Part shown: positions 15,906 through 26,497 of the stretch, piece by piece | How the letters are laid out: each line of letters opens with the position of its first letter | Numbering within the stretch: position 1 is the first letter of the stretch | Origin: Alphaproteobacteria bacterium | Lineage (GTDB): Bacteria; Pseudomonadota; Alphaproteobacteria; UBA6615 | NCBI GenBank assembly: GCA_018666195.1 | Contig: JABJAG010000202.1 | Span: 1-45,292 of the forward strand | Length of the DNA stretch: 45,292 nt | Direction: 5' to 3' | Notes under the pieces: model-generated | Told to the model about the DNA's origin: nothing | Databases searched by the model: none | The model's input: the letters and a program-made list of their open reading frames with translations, nothing else | Program-made: the position numbers and the translations under genes

Positions 15906-18260
15906 ATGTTGTCTCAGAACCTCGAACAATCATTGCATCGCGCATTGGCGCTCGCGAATGAACGCCATCATGAGTATGCGACGCTGGAGCATCTGCTCCT
16001 GTCTCTTACAGAAGATCAGGACGCGGTTTCTGTTCTGCGTGCCTGTGGCGTCGATATCGATCATCTGCGTCATGATCTGTCCGAATATATCGATGAAGAG
16101 CTCTCCAGTCTGATCACCAGCCGTGTCGAGGAATCTAAACCGACGGCCGGGTTCCAGCGCGTGCTTCAACGCGCAGCGATCCATGTTCAGTCGTCCGGTC
16201 GCGAAGAGGTAACGGGCGCCAATGTTCTGGTCGCGATTTTCTCTGAACGTGAAAGCCACGCTGTATTTTTCCTGCAGCAGCAGGAAATGACACGTTTGGA
16301 TGCTGTGAACTACATTTCACATGGCATTGCCAAGGTACCGGGTCAGGAAGACCCCCGAGCGGCCCGTGGCGCTGAGGAAGAGGGCGAAGACGGTGAGACG
16401 ATCGTCAAGAAGGGGCAGGAAGCCCTGACGGCCTATTGCGTGCACCTCAACCAGAAGGCGGAGGACGGGGATATTGACCCGCTGATCGGGCGTGAGCACG
16501 AAGTTGAGCGAACTATCCAGATTCTGGCCCGACGCACGAAGAACAACCCGCTATATGTGGGAGACCCAGGCGTTGGTAAGACGGCGATTGCCGAAGGTCT
16601 CGCCAAACGCATTGTTGAAGGTGAAGTGCCAGAGGTTCTGGCAGACGCCACGATCTTCTCACTCGACATGGGGGCCTTGCTTGCAGGAACCCGTTATCGC
16701 GGGGACTTCGAAGAGCGTTTGAAAGCTGTCATCAATGAGATTGAGGGCATGCCCGGTGCCGTTCTCTTCATTGATGAAATCCACACGGTGATTGGTGCCG
16801 GTGCCACATCCGGTGGCGCGATGGACGCCTCTAACCTGCTGAAGCCGGCACTGGCCAGCGGGAAGCTGCGGTGCATCGGGTCAACCACTTACAAGGAGTA
16901 TCGAAGTTACTTCGAAAAGGATCGTGCTCTGGTCCGCCGGTTCCAGAAAATTGACGTGAATGAGCCATCGGTTGAAGACACGGTCAAGATCCTGCGCGGC
17001 CTGAAGCCGTATTATGAAGAACATCACGACATCCGATACACCGATCAGGCGATCCGCACGGCGGTAGAACTTTCGGCCCGCTATATTGGTGACCGCAAGC
17101 TGCCCGACAGCGCGATCGATGTGATCGATGAATCTGGCGCAGCACAGTCATTGCTCTCCCCCTCCAAGCGCAAGAAGACCATCGGTGTGAAGGATGTGGA
17201 GGCTGTTGTCGCCAAGATTGCACGCATTCCGCCGAAGACCGTCAGTCGTGACGACAAGACCGCGCTGGAAAACCTGGAGCGCGACCTCAAGACCATGGTC
17301 TTTGGTCAGGACGATGCGATCACCGCGTTGTCCGGAGCGATCAAACTGGCCCGTGCGGGTTTGCGGGAGCCTGAGAAGCCCATCGGTGCCTATCTGTTCT
17401 CGGGTCCAACCGGTGTCGGCAAGACTGAGGCCGCGCGCCAACTGGCGCGTTCTCTCGGTGTAGAGCTGACCCGGTTCGACATGTCGGAATATATGGAACG
17501 TCATTCGATATCCCGTCTGATCGGTGCGCCTCCGGGATATGTAGGGTTTGACCAAGGGGGACTGCTGACCGATGCCATTGATCAGCACCCGCATCAGGTC
17601 TTGCTGCTCGACGAGATCGAAAAGGCCCATCCTGATTTGTTCAATATCCTATTGCAGGTCATGGACTACGGAAAGCTGACTGATCACAACGGCAAGTCCG
17701 TGGACTTCCGCAATGTGGTCCTGATCATGACCACCAATGCTGGTGCGTCTGACCTGGCCAAGCCGGCCATGGGCTTTGGCTCAGGTGTGCGAGAGGGTGA
17801 TGACAAAGAGGCGATCAACCGCCTGTTTACCCCGGAATTCCGAAACCGCCTGGACGCTGTGATTGGGTTCAAAAACCTGTCGCCCGATGTGATGGGCCGC
17901 GTGGTCGACAAGTTCGTCATGCAACTGGAATCCCAGCTTGAAGATAGAAACGTGACAATCACGTTGGATGAAGATGCACGCGAGTGGTTGTCCAAGAAAG
18001 GCTATGACCCGCAATTTGGTGCCCGTCCGCTTGCCCGTGTGATTCAGGAGAGCTTGAAGCAGCCTCTCGCCGAAGAACTGTTGTTCGGCAAACTCACGAA
18101 GGGTGGAGCGGTGAATATCGGTGTCGAGGACGGTGTATTGACGTTCGGGATTGAGGAAGACAAGCCGTCAGGGGATGGCGGGTCCGGCAAGAAGCGGAAG
18201 AAACCCAGCCCGGATGATTCCGGTGATGGTGACAAGGAACCAGCTCTCGTCGAGAAGTAG
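15906..18260 (+). CDS. clpA: ClpA, ATPase subunit of the ClpAP protease
   Basis: This 784-residue AAA+ unfoldase feeds substrates to the ClpP peptidase. The Clp N domain (about 1-140) is the docking site for ClpS. The first AAA module has Walker A GDPGVGKT at 219-226 and the second has GPTGVGKT near residue 500. A C-terminal D2-small domain follows. After the core, a highly charged tail (about residues 755-784) rich in Gly, Lys and Asp extends the protein, a common alphaproteobacterial feature. ClpP itself is not in the window. The gene ends 18 bases before the stop of a convergent minus-strand gene; the short gap holds only a weak GGCG/CGCC hairpin. Confidence 0.97.
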   Translation: MLSQNLEQSLHRALALANERHHEYATLEHLLLSLTEDQDAVSVLRACGVDIDHLRHDLSEYIDEELSSLITSRVEESKPTAGFQRVLQRAAIHVQSSGREEVTGANVLVAIFSERESHAVFFLQQQEMTRLDAVNYISHGIAKVPGQEDPRAARGAEEEGEDGETIVKKGQEALTAYCVHLNQKAEDGDIDPLIGREHEVERTIQILARRTKNNPLYVGDPGVGKTAIAEGLAKRIVEGEVPEVLADATIFSLDMGALLAGTRYRGDFEERLKAVINEIEGMPGAVLFIDEIHTVIGAGATSGGAMDASNLLKPALASGKLRCIGSTTYKEYRSYFEKDRALVRRFQKIDVNEPSVEDTVKILRGLKPYYEEHHDIRYTDQAIRTAVELSARYIGDRKLPDSAIDVIDESGAAQSLLSPSKRKKTIGVKDVEAVVAKIARIPPKTVSRDDKTALENLERDLKTMVFGQDDAITALSGAIKLARAGLREPEKPIGAYLFSGPTGVGKTEAARQLARSLGVELTRFDMSEYMERHSISRLIGAPPGYVGFDQGGLLTDAIDQHPHQVLLLDEIEKAHPDLFNILLQVMDYGKLTDHNGKSVDFRNVVLIMTTNAGASDLAKPAMGFGSGVREGDDKEAINRLFTPEFRNRLDAVIGFKNLSPDVMGRVVDKFVMQLESQLEDRNVTITLDEDAREWLSKKGYDPQFGARPLARVIQESLKQPLAEELLFGKLTKGGAVNIGVEDGVLTFGIEEDKPSGDGGSGKKRKKPSPDDSGDGDKEPALVEK

Positions 18261-18278
18261 GCGAGAGCGCCTGGAAGG

Positions 18279-19438
18279 CTAGTCTTCCTGCCGGTAGGGC
18301 AGGTGCTCGGCATAGGCTTCCATTTCCCAGTCTACTTCGCGCTGTTCTTCTTCGCAGAAGCGTGCGACCGCTTCGCGAAATCCTTCATTGGGAATGTAGT
18401 GACCAGAATAGGTTTGGACCGGCTCATAGCCGCGCTGGATTTTGTGCGGACCTTGCGTACCGGCCTCAACCGTCGACAGGCCATTGTTGATCGCATATTC
18501 GATCGCCTGATAATAGCAGGCCTCAAATGTAGAAACCGGAAGTCCCCAAGGCAGCCCCAGTTGCGCCCATAGAGAGCGTCAGAACCCCGTAGATTGAGCG
18601 CGCCGGCGACTGGCAGTCCTTCCATATCGGCCATCACCAATACGATCTTTTGCCCAAGCCTTGCCTGCGCGGCTTCAAAGAATTCGCGGGTCAGGTAGGG
18701 GTAGCCCCATTTCCGGTCATAGGTATCGACATAGAATTGATAGAACGCATCCCAGTGTTCGGGTTGGATGTCGTCTCCTGAAAGAGCGCGAACCCGAATA
18801 CCCTGATCGGCAACTTGCCGTCGTTCCTTTCGGATCATTTTGCGTTTGCGACTGGTCAGGGCACCAAGAAAGTCATCGAAGGTCTGGTATCCACGGTTGT
18901 GCCAGTGGAATTGTCGGCCCACGCGGGGGATCCAGTCGGCAATCCCGATCAGCGCGTGCTCACGCTCGGTGCAGAAAGTCACATGGACCGAAGAAACATC
19001 GAGTTGCTTGCACATGGTTTCCAGCGCGCGAAGCAACGTCAGACGGGAATCGTCAGAATCCGGGCCGTTCCCGGCCAGCAAACGTGGTCCTGAAACCGGA
19101 GAGAAGGGGGCCGCAACCTGCATTTTCGGGTAGTAGCGACCGCCGGCGCGTTCCCACGCATTGGCCCAGCCATGATCGAACACGTATTCGCCCTGAGAAT
19201 GGCTTTTAAGGTACATCGGCGCGGCGGCAATGATCGTGCCGTCTGTCTCCTCGACAATGATGTGCTGAGGTAGCCAGCCCGCTTCGTTCGTTGCGCAGCC
19301 TGTTTCCTCCAGCGCATGCAGGAATTGATGGCTGACGAATGGATTGTCATCACCAGCGAGTTTCTCCCATGTGTCGGCCGGGATATTCGCGATGTTTTCG
19401 ACAATTCGGGCGGATAGTGCTGTGTCACCGTCGGGCAT
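18279..19438 (-). pseudogene. FemAB-like/GNAT-fold protein gene with a one-base frameshift
   Basis: The first about 300 codons (from ATG 19438) encode a protein of the FemAB-like acyltransferase family (PF04339 type), with features such as SRKRKMIRKERR, RKWGYPYLTREFF and GRNWGCLGDFRFLH. After that point the frame turns into low-quality sequence ending at 18332. Shifting the frame by one base at the AAA run 18525-18527 restores the expected family continuation: EACYYQAIEYAI, EAGTQGPHKIQRGYEP, then YIPNEGF to a stop at 18279-18281. One A (T on the coding strand) appears to be missing, where the family has HFE. The restored protein would be 386 residues. It is either a true recent inactivation or a sequencing/assembly error. 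It is last in the ridA-CDF operon. Confidence 0.85.
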
Positions 19439-19447
19439 GGCGACAGT

Positions 19448-20377
19448 CTAGTGCGCGGTTTCGCCGACACCAAGTGGGGCGTCGTCTCGGCCGGGGAATT
19501 CGAATTCCAGCGTCGAGTGCCCGATCTCGAATTGTGTCGAGAGTTGCGCTTTGATTGCGTTCTTGATGTTTTCCATCTGGTTCATGTCAACCTGATCAAT
19601 CACTACATGTGCTTCCAGTGACAGACGATGTTCATCGATATGCCAGATATGAACATGATGGACATCGCGCACACCATCGACTTTCTGCAGGCTGTCGGTA
19701 ACTTCGGTCACGTCAATATCCTGCGGGACACCCTGCATCAGAATGTGGATCGCTTTGGGGATTTCGATGCCGGCATGGGCGAGGATATAGATCGAAATCA
19801 CCATGGTGACGATGGCATCGACGAACAGCCATTCGTAGAGAATAATCAATGTGCCACCAATGATCACGCCAACTGAGGCCAGCGCATCAGACAGGTTGTG
19901 GATGAAGGCGGCACGAATGTTCATCGATTGCTTTGCCATCGCGTAGGTCAGCATCACAGTCGCGATATCGACTATCAGGGCAATACCGGCGATGATCACC
20001 ACGGTCCAACCTTCGACGGGCTGTGGGTCGATCAGCCGGTCGATGGCTTCGACAATCAGGAATAGCCCAATAAAGATTAGCCACGCCAGATTAAACACGG
20101 CACCGATCATTTCGGCGCGGCCGTGCCCATAGGTGTGATTGGCATCGGCAGGTTGCCGGGAAATCTTGCGGGCAATCAGTGCAATTGCCAGCGCTGCGGC
20201 ATCAGAGAGATTATGGATGGCGTCCGCGATCAGAGCCAGACTGCCGGAGAACACACCGCCAATCACCTGAACCACCGTCAGCAAAACATTGACGGCAATG
20301 GCAAATGCCAGACGCTTGTCACCGCCTGGCGTGTCAGCCGGTGCTGGTCCGTGGGAATGGGAGTGGATATTGCTCAC
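19448..20377 (-). CDS. Cation diffusion facilitator (CDF) metal exporter
   Basis: This 309-residue inner-membrane proton antiporter of the CDF family probably exports Zn2+ or a related divalent metal. It has six membrane segments from about residue 23. The metal site residues lie in LIADAIHNLSDA (segment 2) and FIHNLSDALASVG (segment 5). The H/D pattern fits zinc-type members, but the metal is an inference. A His-rich N-terminus (HSHSHG) and a cytoplasmic C-terminal domain (VHHVHIWHIDEH) are also typical. I chose the GTG at 20377, 10 bases after the ridA stop; an upstream ATG at 20482 would give 35 residues that overlap ridA and lack family character. It precedes the frameshifted gene by 9 bases. 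Confidence 0.88.
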   Translation of the reverse strand: MSNIHSHSHGPAPADTPGGDKRLAFAIAVNVLLTVVQVIGGVFSGSLALIADAIHNLSDAAALAIALIARKISRQPADANHTYGHGRAEMIGAVFNLAWLIFIGLFLIVEAIDRLIDPQPVEGWTVVIIAGIALIVDIATVMLTYAMAKQSMNIRAAFIHNLSDALASVGVIIGGTLIILYEWLFVDAIVTMVISIYILAHAGIEIPKAIHILMQGVPQDIDVTEVTDSLQKVDGVRDVHHVHIWHIDEHRLSLEAHVVIDQVDMNQMENIKNAIKAQLSTQFEIGHSTLEFEFPGRDDAPLGVGETAH

Positions 20378-20387
20378 AGGCTCTTGA

Positions 20388-20855
20388 TCAGGAGACTTCA
20401 AAAATGGCTTCAACCTCAACCGCGACCCCAGCGGGCAGGGAAGACATACCAACGGCTGCACGGGCATGTGCTCCGGCAGCACCGAAGACTTCTGCCATCA
20501 GATCGGACGCGCCATTGACGACAGTTGGATGGGCCTTGAAGTCAGGCGTTGCGGCCACAAAACCGGTTAGCTTTACGACCCGTGTGATGCGGTCAAGGTC
20601 ACCATCAAGGCCAACCTTGGCCTGGGCAATCACTGAAAGCGCGCAAATACGTGCCGCAGCGGCGCCGTCTTCAACGTCAAATTCGGCGCCCAGGTGCCCG
20701 ATGAAGCCCGGTTTTCCATCGACCACTGGAATTTGTCCGGAAATGAATAGCAAATTTTCTGTGCGGACGAAGGGTACATAGTTCCCCGCTGGGGCATTGG
20801 CGGACGGAAGTTCGATCCCGAGTTCAGAAAGGCGTGCGTCAATTGTTCCAGCCAT
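20388..20855 (-). CDS. RidA family (YjgF/YER057c/UK114) protein
   Basis: This 155-residue protein is a member of the RidA superfamily, whose founding member deaminates reactive enamine/imine intermediates. Family blocks are LLFISGQIP near residue 35, the central ALSVIAQAKVGLDG block, RVVKLTGFVAATPDF and AHARAAVGMSSLPAGVAVEVEAIFEV. RidA-type deaminases use an Arg in the segment HARAAVGM (here HARAAVGMSSLP). Whether it has that activity is unknown because many subfamilies lack it. It is the first gene of the operon with the CDF transporter, and a terminator separates it from nrdJ. Confidence 0.9.
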   Translation of the reverse strand: MAGTIDARLSELGIELPSANAPAGNYVPFVRTENLLFISGQIPVVDGKPGFIGHLGAEFDVEDGAAAARICALSVIAQAKVGLDGDLDRITRVVKLTGFVAATPDFKAHPTVVNGASDLMAEVFGAAGAHARAAVGMSSLPAGVAVEVEAIFEVS

Positions 20856-20931
20856 GGTGTGTCCTTCGAAGGTTTCTGTTGTGAGGTTGAGTATGGCAGG
20901 CGATGCGGGGTGGTCGACAGCCTGTTTCCGT

Positions 20932-20969
20932 CAAAAAAACCGGGGTGCGCCTACCTTTGCACACCCCGG
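20932..20969 (-). terminator. Intrinsic terminator downstream of nrdJ
   Basis: On the minus strand a GC-rich stem (CCGGGGTG pairing with CACCCCGG, plus-strand positions 20940-20947 and 20962-20969) is followed by seven T residues (A residues at 20933-20939). It lies 90 bases beyond the nrdJ stop and upstream of the ridA start. Confidence 0.85.
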
Positions 20970-21059
20970 AGGTCAGGGAGGAGAGTGTGACCCGGTGCCA
21001 ATCGGACTGGCACAAGGTCGATTATTCAGGCGATTGGGGTCCGGCCCCACCCGAATCCC

Positions 21060-24000
21060 TCAGCTACACCCGCTGGTTCCACCACAGGTGTCGCATTTCA
21101 TGCATGTTCCATTCCGCAGAAGTGTGAAGTTTCCACACTCGCCACATGCATCGCCCTCGTAACCCTTCAGGCGTGCCTGACGAATGCGCATTGAACGTTC
21201 TTCCTGCACCACATATTCCAGATCGAGTTGCTGCTGTCCTGCGGACGGCAGAGGAGTCACAGCTGGTTCAATATCTCCGGACACCATGCCGTCGGTACCC
21301 GTTGCCGCCACTGTGGCATGGGCCTCCGGCGCCTGCTGCACCGGCTCGAGTTCACGTAGGCCACCCTCGATCACCGACAGCGTGGATTTTCGGACATATC
21401 CGGTGCTGACAACCGATTCCGTAAGTTTCGATCTCGGCGGCAATCCGTCATCGGACTCCCCGCGGCCCATTGTGTCGGGCTCTAGATCGTCTATTTCCAC
21501 ATGCGCGAGGTCATTGCGACCGAGATAGCTGATCGCCAGCTCACGGAAAATATAATCAAGAATGGAACTCGCCATCTTGATGGTTTCATTGCCTTCCACT
21601 GGTCCTGATGGCTCAAACCGCGTGAAGGTATAGGCATCTACGAACTCTTCCAGCGGCACGCCATATTGCAGACCGATGGATACTGCGATGGCGAAGTTGT
21701 TCATCAAAGAGCGGAAGGCGGCACCTTCTTTGTGCATGTCGAGGAAGACTTCGCCAATGGTGCCGTCATCATACTCGCCGGTGCGGATATAAACTTTATG
21801 GCCACCGACAATGGCTTTCTGGGTGTAGCCCTTGCGACGATGAGGAAGTTTCTGGCGATCGACCTCTCGCTCCACGATGCGTTCGACAATCCGCTCTGCG
21901 ACGATTTCTGCGCGCCGTCCATTCGGGGCATCAATCAACGCGTCGACGATGTCTTCCGCATTATCTGATTCATCCGCGAGAAGCTGTGATTGCAGCGGCT
22001 GGCTGAGTTTGGAGCCGTCGCGATAGAGCGCATTGGCCTTCAGCCCCAGACTCCAGGACAGCATATAGGCTTCCGCGCATTCCTCGACGCTGGCGCTGTT
22101 GGGCATGTTGATCGTTTTGGAGATCGCACCGGAAATGAACGGCTGAGAGGCCGCCATCATCCGGATATGGCTGTCGACCGAAAGGAAGCGTTTACCGATT
22201 TTGCCACAAGGATTGGCGCAGTCGAAGATCGGCAGATGTTCGTCCTTGAGGTGAGGTGCTCCTTCCAGGGTCATCGTGCCGCAGGCGTGATTGTTGGCGG
22301 CCTCGATCTGTTCGTCCGTAAAGCCAATTGCGGTCAGCAAATCGAAAGACATGTCGTCAAGCTGAGAGACCTCGAGACCAAGAGTTTCGGTGCAGAAAGC
22401 TTCGCCCAAAGTCCACTTGTTGAACGCGAACCGGATGTCGAAAGCGGTGCCGAGACCTTCTTCGATCGCCGTAATCTGTTCATCACCAAAGCCTTTTTCG
22501 GCGAGGGTGGCGTGATTGACTGACGGGGCGTCTGCCAACGAGCCGTGACCAACAGCATAGTTTGCCATTTCGTCGATTTGCTTGGGGGTATAGCCAAGAC
22601 CCTGCATGGCCTGCGGGACCATGCGGTTAATGATCTTGAAGTATCCGCCACCGGCCAGCTTTTTGAACTTCACGAGAGCGAAGTCCGGCTCGATGCCCGT
22701 GGTGTCGCAATCCATAACCAGTCCGATGGTGCCTGTCGGTGCGACCACAGTGGTCTGGGCATTGCGATAGCCATGCTTTTCGCCCAAATCGAGGGCTAGG
22801 TCCCATGCCTCCATGGCGGCATTCGCAATGGGTGTGTCAGGGCAGTTGGTGTGGTCGAGGGGCACGGGCAGTGTGGCCAGTGCTTCATAACCTTTGGATT
22901 CACCATGGGCGGCCCGACGATGGTTGCGGATCACCCGCAGCATGTCGTCTGCATTCTTGGAATAACCCGGGAAGGTCCCCAGCTCTTCAGCCATTTCGGC
23001 CGAGGTCGCGTAGCAAATGCCAGTCATGAGTGCGGTGATGGATGCGCAGAGTGCTCGGCCTTCATCGCTGTCATAGGATAAGCCTGAGGCCATCAGCAGA
23101 CCGCCGATATTGGCATAGCCAAGGCCCAGTGTGCGGAACTCGTAGCTCAGGCGGGCAATTTCCTTCGACGGGAATTGTGCCATGAGTACGGAGACTTCGA
23201 GAGTTACGGTCCACAAGCGTACGGCGTGGGAAAAGCCATCGACATCAAAACTACCGTCGTCATTTCGGAAGGTCATCAGGTTCAGTGAAGCGAGATTACA
23301 CGCGGTATCGTCGAGAAACATGTACTCCGAACATGGGTTCGAAGCATTGATCCGACCGGATTGCGGACAGGTGTGCCAGTCATTGATCGTTGTGTCGTAC
23401 TGGATACCCGGATCCGCGCACGACCAGGCCGCATAGGAGACTTTGTCCCAGAGCTCACTCGCATTTACTGTCTTTGCCACGCCGCCATCGGTTCGGCTGG
23501 TGAGATCCCAGTCTGCACCCGTTTGGACAGCTTTGAGGAAGTCGTCGGTGACGCGCACGGAGTTGTTGGAATTCTGACCGGCGACCGTCAGGTAGGCATC
23601 GGAATCCCAATCCGTGTCATAGGTGGGGAAAGAGATTTCCTTGAAACCTTGCTGGGCGAATTGAATCACGCGCTGGGCGTAATTGTCTGGCACCAATGCT
23701 TTGCGGGATGCACGAATGGCCCGCTTGAGTTCCGGGTTTTCGGCTGGATTGAAACGTTCATCACCTTCCGGCGCGTCGGGTCCGTTGCACGCTTCCATGA
23801 TGGCGGTGAGGTGAAGCTGGCAGGTCTTTGAACCGGTCACCAGCGCAGCTACTTTCTGTTCTTCGAGCACCTTCCATTCGATGTATTCCTCGATGTCGGG
23901 GTGATCAATATCAACCACCACCATCTTGGCCGCACGCCGAGTTGTGCCACCGGACTTGATGGCACCCGCTGCACGGTCACCAATCTTCAGGAAACTTATC

Positions 24001-24761
24001 AGCCCGGATGATTTGCCGCCACCGGACAGCGCTTCGTTTGATCCGCGAATGTTGGAGAAATTGGAACCAGTGCCCGAGCCGTATTTGAACAGGCGTGCTT
24101 CGCGAACCCACAAATCCATGATACCACCATCACCAACCAGGTCATCAGCAACGGACTGAATGAAGCACGCATGTGGTTGCGGGTGTTCATAGGCGCTTTT
24201 GGACTTGGTCAGTTTGCCGGTCTGGAAATCCACATAGTGATGTCCCTGGCCGGGTCCATCGATCCCGTAGGCCCAGTGCAGTCCTGTGTTGAACCATTGG
24301 GGACTATTTGGCGCTGCCATCTGGCTGGCGAGCATGAAGCGCATCTCGTCGTAATAGGCACTCGCATCTTCGGCGGAATCGAAATACCCGCCTTTCCAGC
24401 CCCAATATGCCCAGGTGCCGGCCAGTCGGTCGAACACTTGTCGGGCATCGCTTTCGCCGCTGAAACGCTTGGCTTCGGCCAGCTTCTTGATTTTCGGTTC
24501 GTCGGCTTGTTTGCGCCACAGAAACTCGGGCACATCATCTTCGGGCACCGCCTTGAGTTTTGCCGGCACCCCAGCCTTGCGGAAATACTTCTGGGCCAGA
24601 ATATCGCAAGCCACCTGTGTCCAGGCTGCAGGAACATCAATATCGGCTGCTGCAAACACCACGGAGCCATCCGGATTACGGATTTCGCTCGACGTGGTTC
24701 TGAATTCGATGTCCGCGTACGGACTGGCACCCTCTACTGTAAAGCGGCGTTCGATCCGCAT
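21060..24761 (-). CDS. nrdJ: Cobalamin-dependent (class II) ribonucleoside-diphosphate reductase
   Basis: NrdJ reduces ribonucleotides to deoxyribonucleotides with adenosylcobalamin as radical source, so it works with or without oxygen. At 1233 residues it is the long bacterial form. Recognisable blocks are the N-terminal [27 protein letters not shown] region, [21 protein letters not shown] with the NPCSE finger loop, and [22 protein letters not shown]. The C-terminus carries a four-cysteine zinc-ribbon-like tail with CGECG and CMKCDTC. I chose ATG 24761, preceded by GGGGGAAG, over an in-frame TTG 12 bases upstream. It is single-copy here and has no recognisable cobalamin riboswitch. Start-codon choice affects only four residues. 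Confidence 0.96.
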   Translation of the reverse strand: MRIERRFTVEGASPYADIEFRTTSSEIRNPDGSVVFAAADIDVPAAWTQVACDILAQKYFRKAGVPAKLKAVPEDDVPEFLWRKQADEPKIKKLAEAKRFSGESDARQVFDRLAGTWAYWGWKGGYFDSAEDASAYYDEMRFMLASQMAAPNSPQWFNTGLHWAYGIDGPGQGHHYVDFQTGKLTKSKSAYEHPQPHACFIQSVADDLVGDGGIMDLWVREARLFKYGSGTGSNFSNIRGSNEALSGGGKSSGLISFLKIGDRAAGAIKSGGTTRRAAKMVVVDIDHPDIEEYIEWKVLEEQKVAALVTGSKTCQLHLTAIMEACNGPDAPEGDERFNPAENPELKRAIRASRKALVPDNYAQRVIQFAQQGFKEISFPTYDTDWDSDAYLTVAGQNSNNSVRVTDDFLKAVQTGADWDLTSRTDGGVAKTVNASELWDKVSYAAWSCADPGIQYDTTINDWHTCPQSGRINASNPCSEYMFLDDTACNLASLNLMTFRNDDGSFDVDGFSHAVRLWTVTLEVSVLMAQFPSKEIARLSYEFRTLGLGYANIGGLLMASGLSYDSDEGRALCASITALMTGICYATSAEMAEELGTFPGYSKNADDMLRVIRNHRRAAHGESKGYEALATLPVPLDHTNCPDTPIANAAMEAWDLALDLGEKHGYRNAQTTVVAPTGTIGLVMDCDTTGIEPDFALVKFKKLAGGGYFKIINRMVPQAMQGLGYTPKQIDEMANYAVGHGSLADAPSVNHATLAEKGFGDEQITAIEEGLGTAFDIRFAFNKWTLGEAFCTETLGLEVSQLDDMSFDLLTAIGFTDEQIEAANNHACGTMTLEGAPHLKDEHLPIFDCANPCGKIGKRFLSVDSHIRMMAASQPFISGAISKTINMPNSASVEECAEAYMLSWSLGLKANALYRDGSKLSQPLQSQLLADESDNAEDIVDALIDAPNGRRAEIVAERIVERIVEREVDRQKLPHRRKGYTQKAIVGGHKVYIRTGEYDDGTIGEVFLDMHKEGAAFRSLMNNFAIAVSIGLQYGVPLEEFVDAYTFTRFEPSGPVEGNETIKMASSILDYIFRELAISYLGRNDLAHVEIDDLEPDTMGRGESDDGLPPRSKLTESVVSTGYVRKSTLSVIEGGLRELEPVQQAPEAHATVAATGTDGMVSGDIEPAVTPLPSAGQQQLDLEYVVQEERSMRIRQARLKGYEGDACGECGNFTLLRNGTCMKCDTCGGTSGCS

Positions 24762-25107
24762 ATCTTCCCCCAATACCGGCGCATGCTAGTCGCGCCAAAA
24801 CAAAACAAAGAGCCAGGGACACTGCATACGTACTCGCCGTTTTGTGGTGTGCAGCCCCGGCCGAGTTGGTGTGCTAATCCTGAAATGAACTCAAAAAACA
24901 CCAAATCTCGACAACTTGGCAGGCTAAACCACAAAATATTCGCGCCGCAACCACATTTTGGGATTGCGACGTAATATTCGTCTACATTGTGTGTTTGAAT
25001 GGTCGATGCGCGGAATTCAGCAAATCGCATCAAGATGCTGGACCAAACGCGGCATGCGGTGCGATAGTCCGGCCAATTCGTAGCGTGAACAGGGACTTGC
25101 AGGCGAC
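24762..25107. other. Divergent intergenic region between nrdJ and the NDUFA12-type gene
   Basis: This 346-base gene-free region must hold divergent promoters. It has AT-rich patches, and CCACAAAATATT and CCACATTTTGGG about 22 bases apart (near 24930-24960) look like half-sites of NrdR boxes, the known regulators of ribonucleotide reductase genes. The palindromes are incomplete, so I do not assign them. I see no riboswitch, RNA gene or small coding frame. Confidence 0.35.
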
Positions 25108-25461
25108 ATGGCGACAATCGGAACGTTGCTCCGGACGATGGTCTCGGGCCAATTTGTGGGCACGGACAAGTTCGACAATCGGTACTACCGCGGTAAAAGC
25201 CGCAATCGCTACAATCGCGAGCGACGCTGGGTGATCTACAAAGGTCGTGCCGAGGCGAGCAAAGTGCCGCCCGAATGGCATGCCTGGCTCCACCACATCA
25301 GCGATGAGCCCCTGGACAACAATGATCGACATGATTGGCAGCAGGAGCATGTCCCCAATTTGACCGGAACGCGCGCGGCCTATCATCCGCCGGGGAGCGT
25401 TTTGCGCGACGGTGAGCGCAAACGCGGCACCGGGGACTATGAACCCTGGACGCCGAAATAG
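25108..25461 (+). CDS. NDUFA12-type accessory subunit of NADH:ubiquinone oxidoreductase
   Basis: This 117-residue protein matches the NDUFA12/B17.2 family, an accessory subunit of respiratory complex I found in mitochondria and Alphaproteobacteria. The family pattern is visible as FVGTDKFDNRYYRGK, RRWVIYKGRAEASKVPPEWHAWLHH and the proline-rich tail. It acts at the cytoplasmic side of the inner membrane. No core nuo gene is in the window, as is usual for this gene. It opens a plus-strand run of envelope genes (two MlaD-type proteins and a DUF2155 protein), an arrangement common in this class. Confidence 0.93.
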   Translation: MATIGTLLRTMVSGQFVGTDKFDNRYYRGKSRNRYNRERRWVIYKGRAEASKVPPEWHAWLHHISDEPLDNNDRHDWQQEHVPNLTGTRAAYHPPGSVLRDGERKRGTGDYEPWTPK

Positions 25462-25512
25462 CCGTTTGCCCGGTCAACGAACTGCAATGCACCCGGAAAT
25501 GATTGAAGCTCC

Positions 25513-25998
25513 ATGAACACTGCAGCCCACAGAGAAGTTCGCGATGTCATCGTTGGACTTTGCGTGAGTGCGGTTGTTGTCGTGGCCATGGTTCTGGTGT
25601 TCGGCCCGTCACTGTTCGCCGGAACATCGACGTACCAGGTTCAGGCTACGTTTGAGCGGACGGACGGGCTGATGATTGGAAATCCAGTTCAAGCAGCAGG
25701 TGTGACGGTCGGAAAAGTCACCGCGATGGATTTGGTCGACGGCTTTCGCGTGCGAACAACCTTGCAAATTGATGTTGCTGTCGAGCTAGACAGCGAGGCA
25801 AGTGCTGCGATTGTCACGGATGGCATTTTTGGCGGAAAACTGGTGCTTATTGATATTGGTGGCGGCAGTGATGTGATCGAAGGCGGCGGAGAAATTCGGT
25901 TTACAGAGGATGCAGTCGTACTGGATGACCTGTTCGGGTTGATCATTTCCCAGGCGCGATCCAACAGGGATATTGAAGCTACGGAGAGAAGCCGATGA
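25513..25998 (+). CDS. mlaD: MlaD-type MCE-domain protein (first of two)
   Basis: This 161-residue inner-membrane anchored MCE protein has a transmembrane helix at about residues 14-37 followed by an MCE domain (about 40-120) with VQAAGVTVGKV and GIFGGKLVLIDIG. MlaD is the substrate-binding subunit of the Mla ABC system that returns misplaced phospholipids from the outer to the inner membrane. The MlaE and MlaF partners are not adjacent. Its stop overlaps the start of a second, diverged MCE gene (ATGA), so both are made together and could form a mixed hexamer; that is inference. Confidence 0.9.
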   Translation: MNTAAHREVRDVIVGLCVSAVVVVAMVLVFGPSLFAGTSTYQVQATFERTDGLMIGNPVQAAGVTVGKVTAMDLVDGFRVRTTLQIDVAVELDSEASAAIVTDGIFGGKLVLIDIGGGSDVIEGGGEIRFTEDAVVLDDLFGLIISQARSNRDIEATERSR

Positions 25999-26444
25999 AA
26001 CGTGGTGCTGTTGAAACCATTTTGGGTGCATTGGTTCTTGTCGTTGCCTTCGGCTTCGTCGTGCTGGGTGCCAGAGCGATCGATGTACAATCCGATGACG
26101 GCTATGAACTCAGCGCACGGTTTCTGAAAGTCGGGGGACTGGAACGTGGGAGCGATGTTCGTATCTCAGGCGTCAAAGTTGGATCTGTGATTGAGCGTAA
26201 ACTAGACGCAGAAAATTTTGAGGCCGTGGTGACGTTTTCTGTCCGCAGTGACATACAGCTTCCGGCAGACACCGAAGCTGGTGTCACTGGTGAAGGGCTT
26301 TTGGGTGGCAAGTATCTACGACTGTTTCCCGGACAGTCAGAAGATAAACTTTCTGCGGGTCAGGAAATTTCCCAGACACGAGACTATCAAGCGCTGGAAG
26401 ACACGGTTTCCGAGATCATTTTTCTTGCGACCGACAAGAAATAG
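25995..26444 (+). CDS. MlaD-type MCE-domain protein (second, tandem paralogue)
   Basis: This 149-residue second MCE protein has one N-terminal membrane helix (about residues 6-25) and an MCE domain with VRISGVKVGSV and GLLGGKYLRLFPG. It aligns along its length with the preceding MlaD-type protein but only moderately, so the duplication is not recent. ATG 25995 overlaps the upstream stop. Two consecutive MlaD-type genes suggest either a heteromeric ring or division of labour. Which is the true MlaD cannot be told from sequence. Confidence 0.87.
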   Translation: MKRGAVETILGALVLVVAFGFVVLGARAIDVQSDDGYELSARFLKVGGLERGSDVRISGVKVGSVIERKLDAENFEAVVTFSVRSDIQLPADTEAGVTGEGLLGGKYLRLFPGQSEDKLSAGQEISQTRDYQALEDTVSEIIFLATDKK

Positions 26445-26497
26445 ATTTGAACGTGACCGTGTCGCGGGGGTATATGCGAAAATGCGAGACCATCTGA

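Noticed and set aside
24171-24974. Long open frame antisense to nrdJ
   Set aside because: nrdJ is unmistakable on the other strand and the antisense protein has no family features; long antisense frames are common in this base composition.
24762-25107. Cobalamin riboswitch upstream of nrdJ
   Set aside because: I looked for the conserved B12-box and GCCACTG elements on the coding strand and did not find them.
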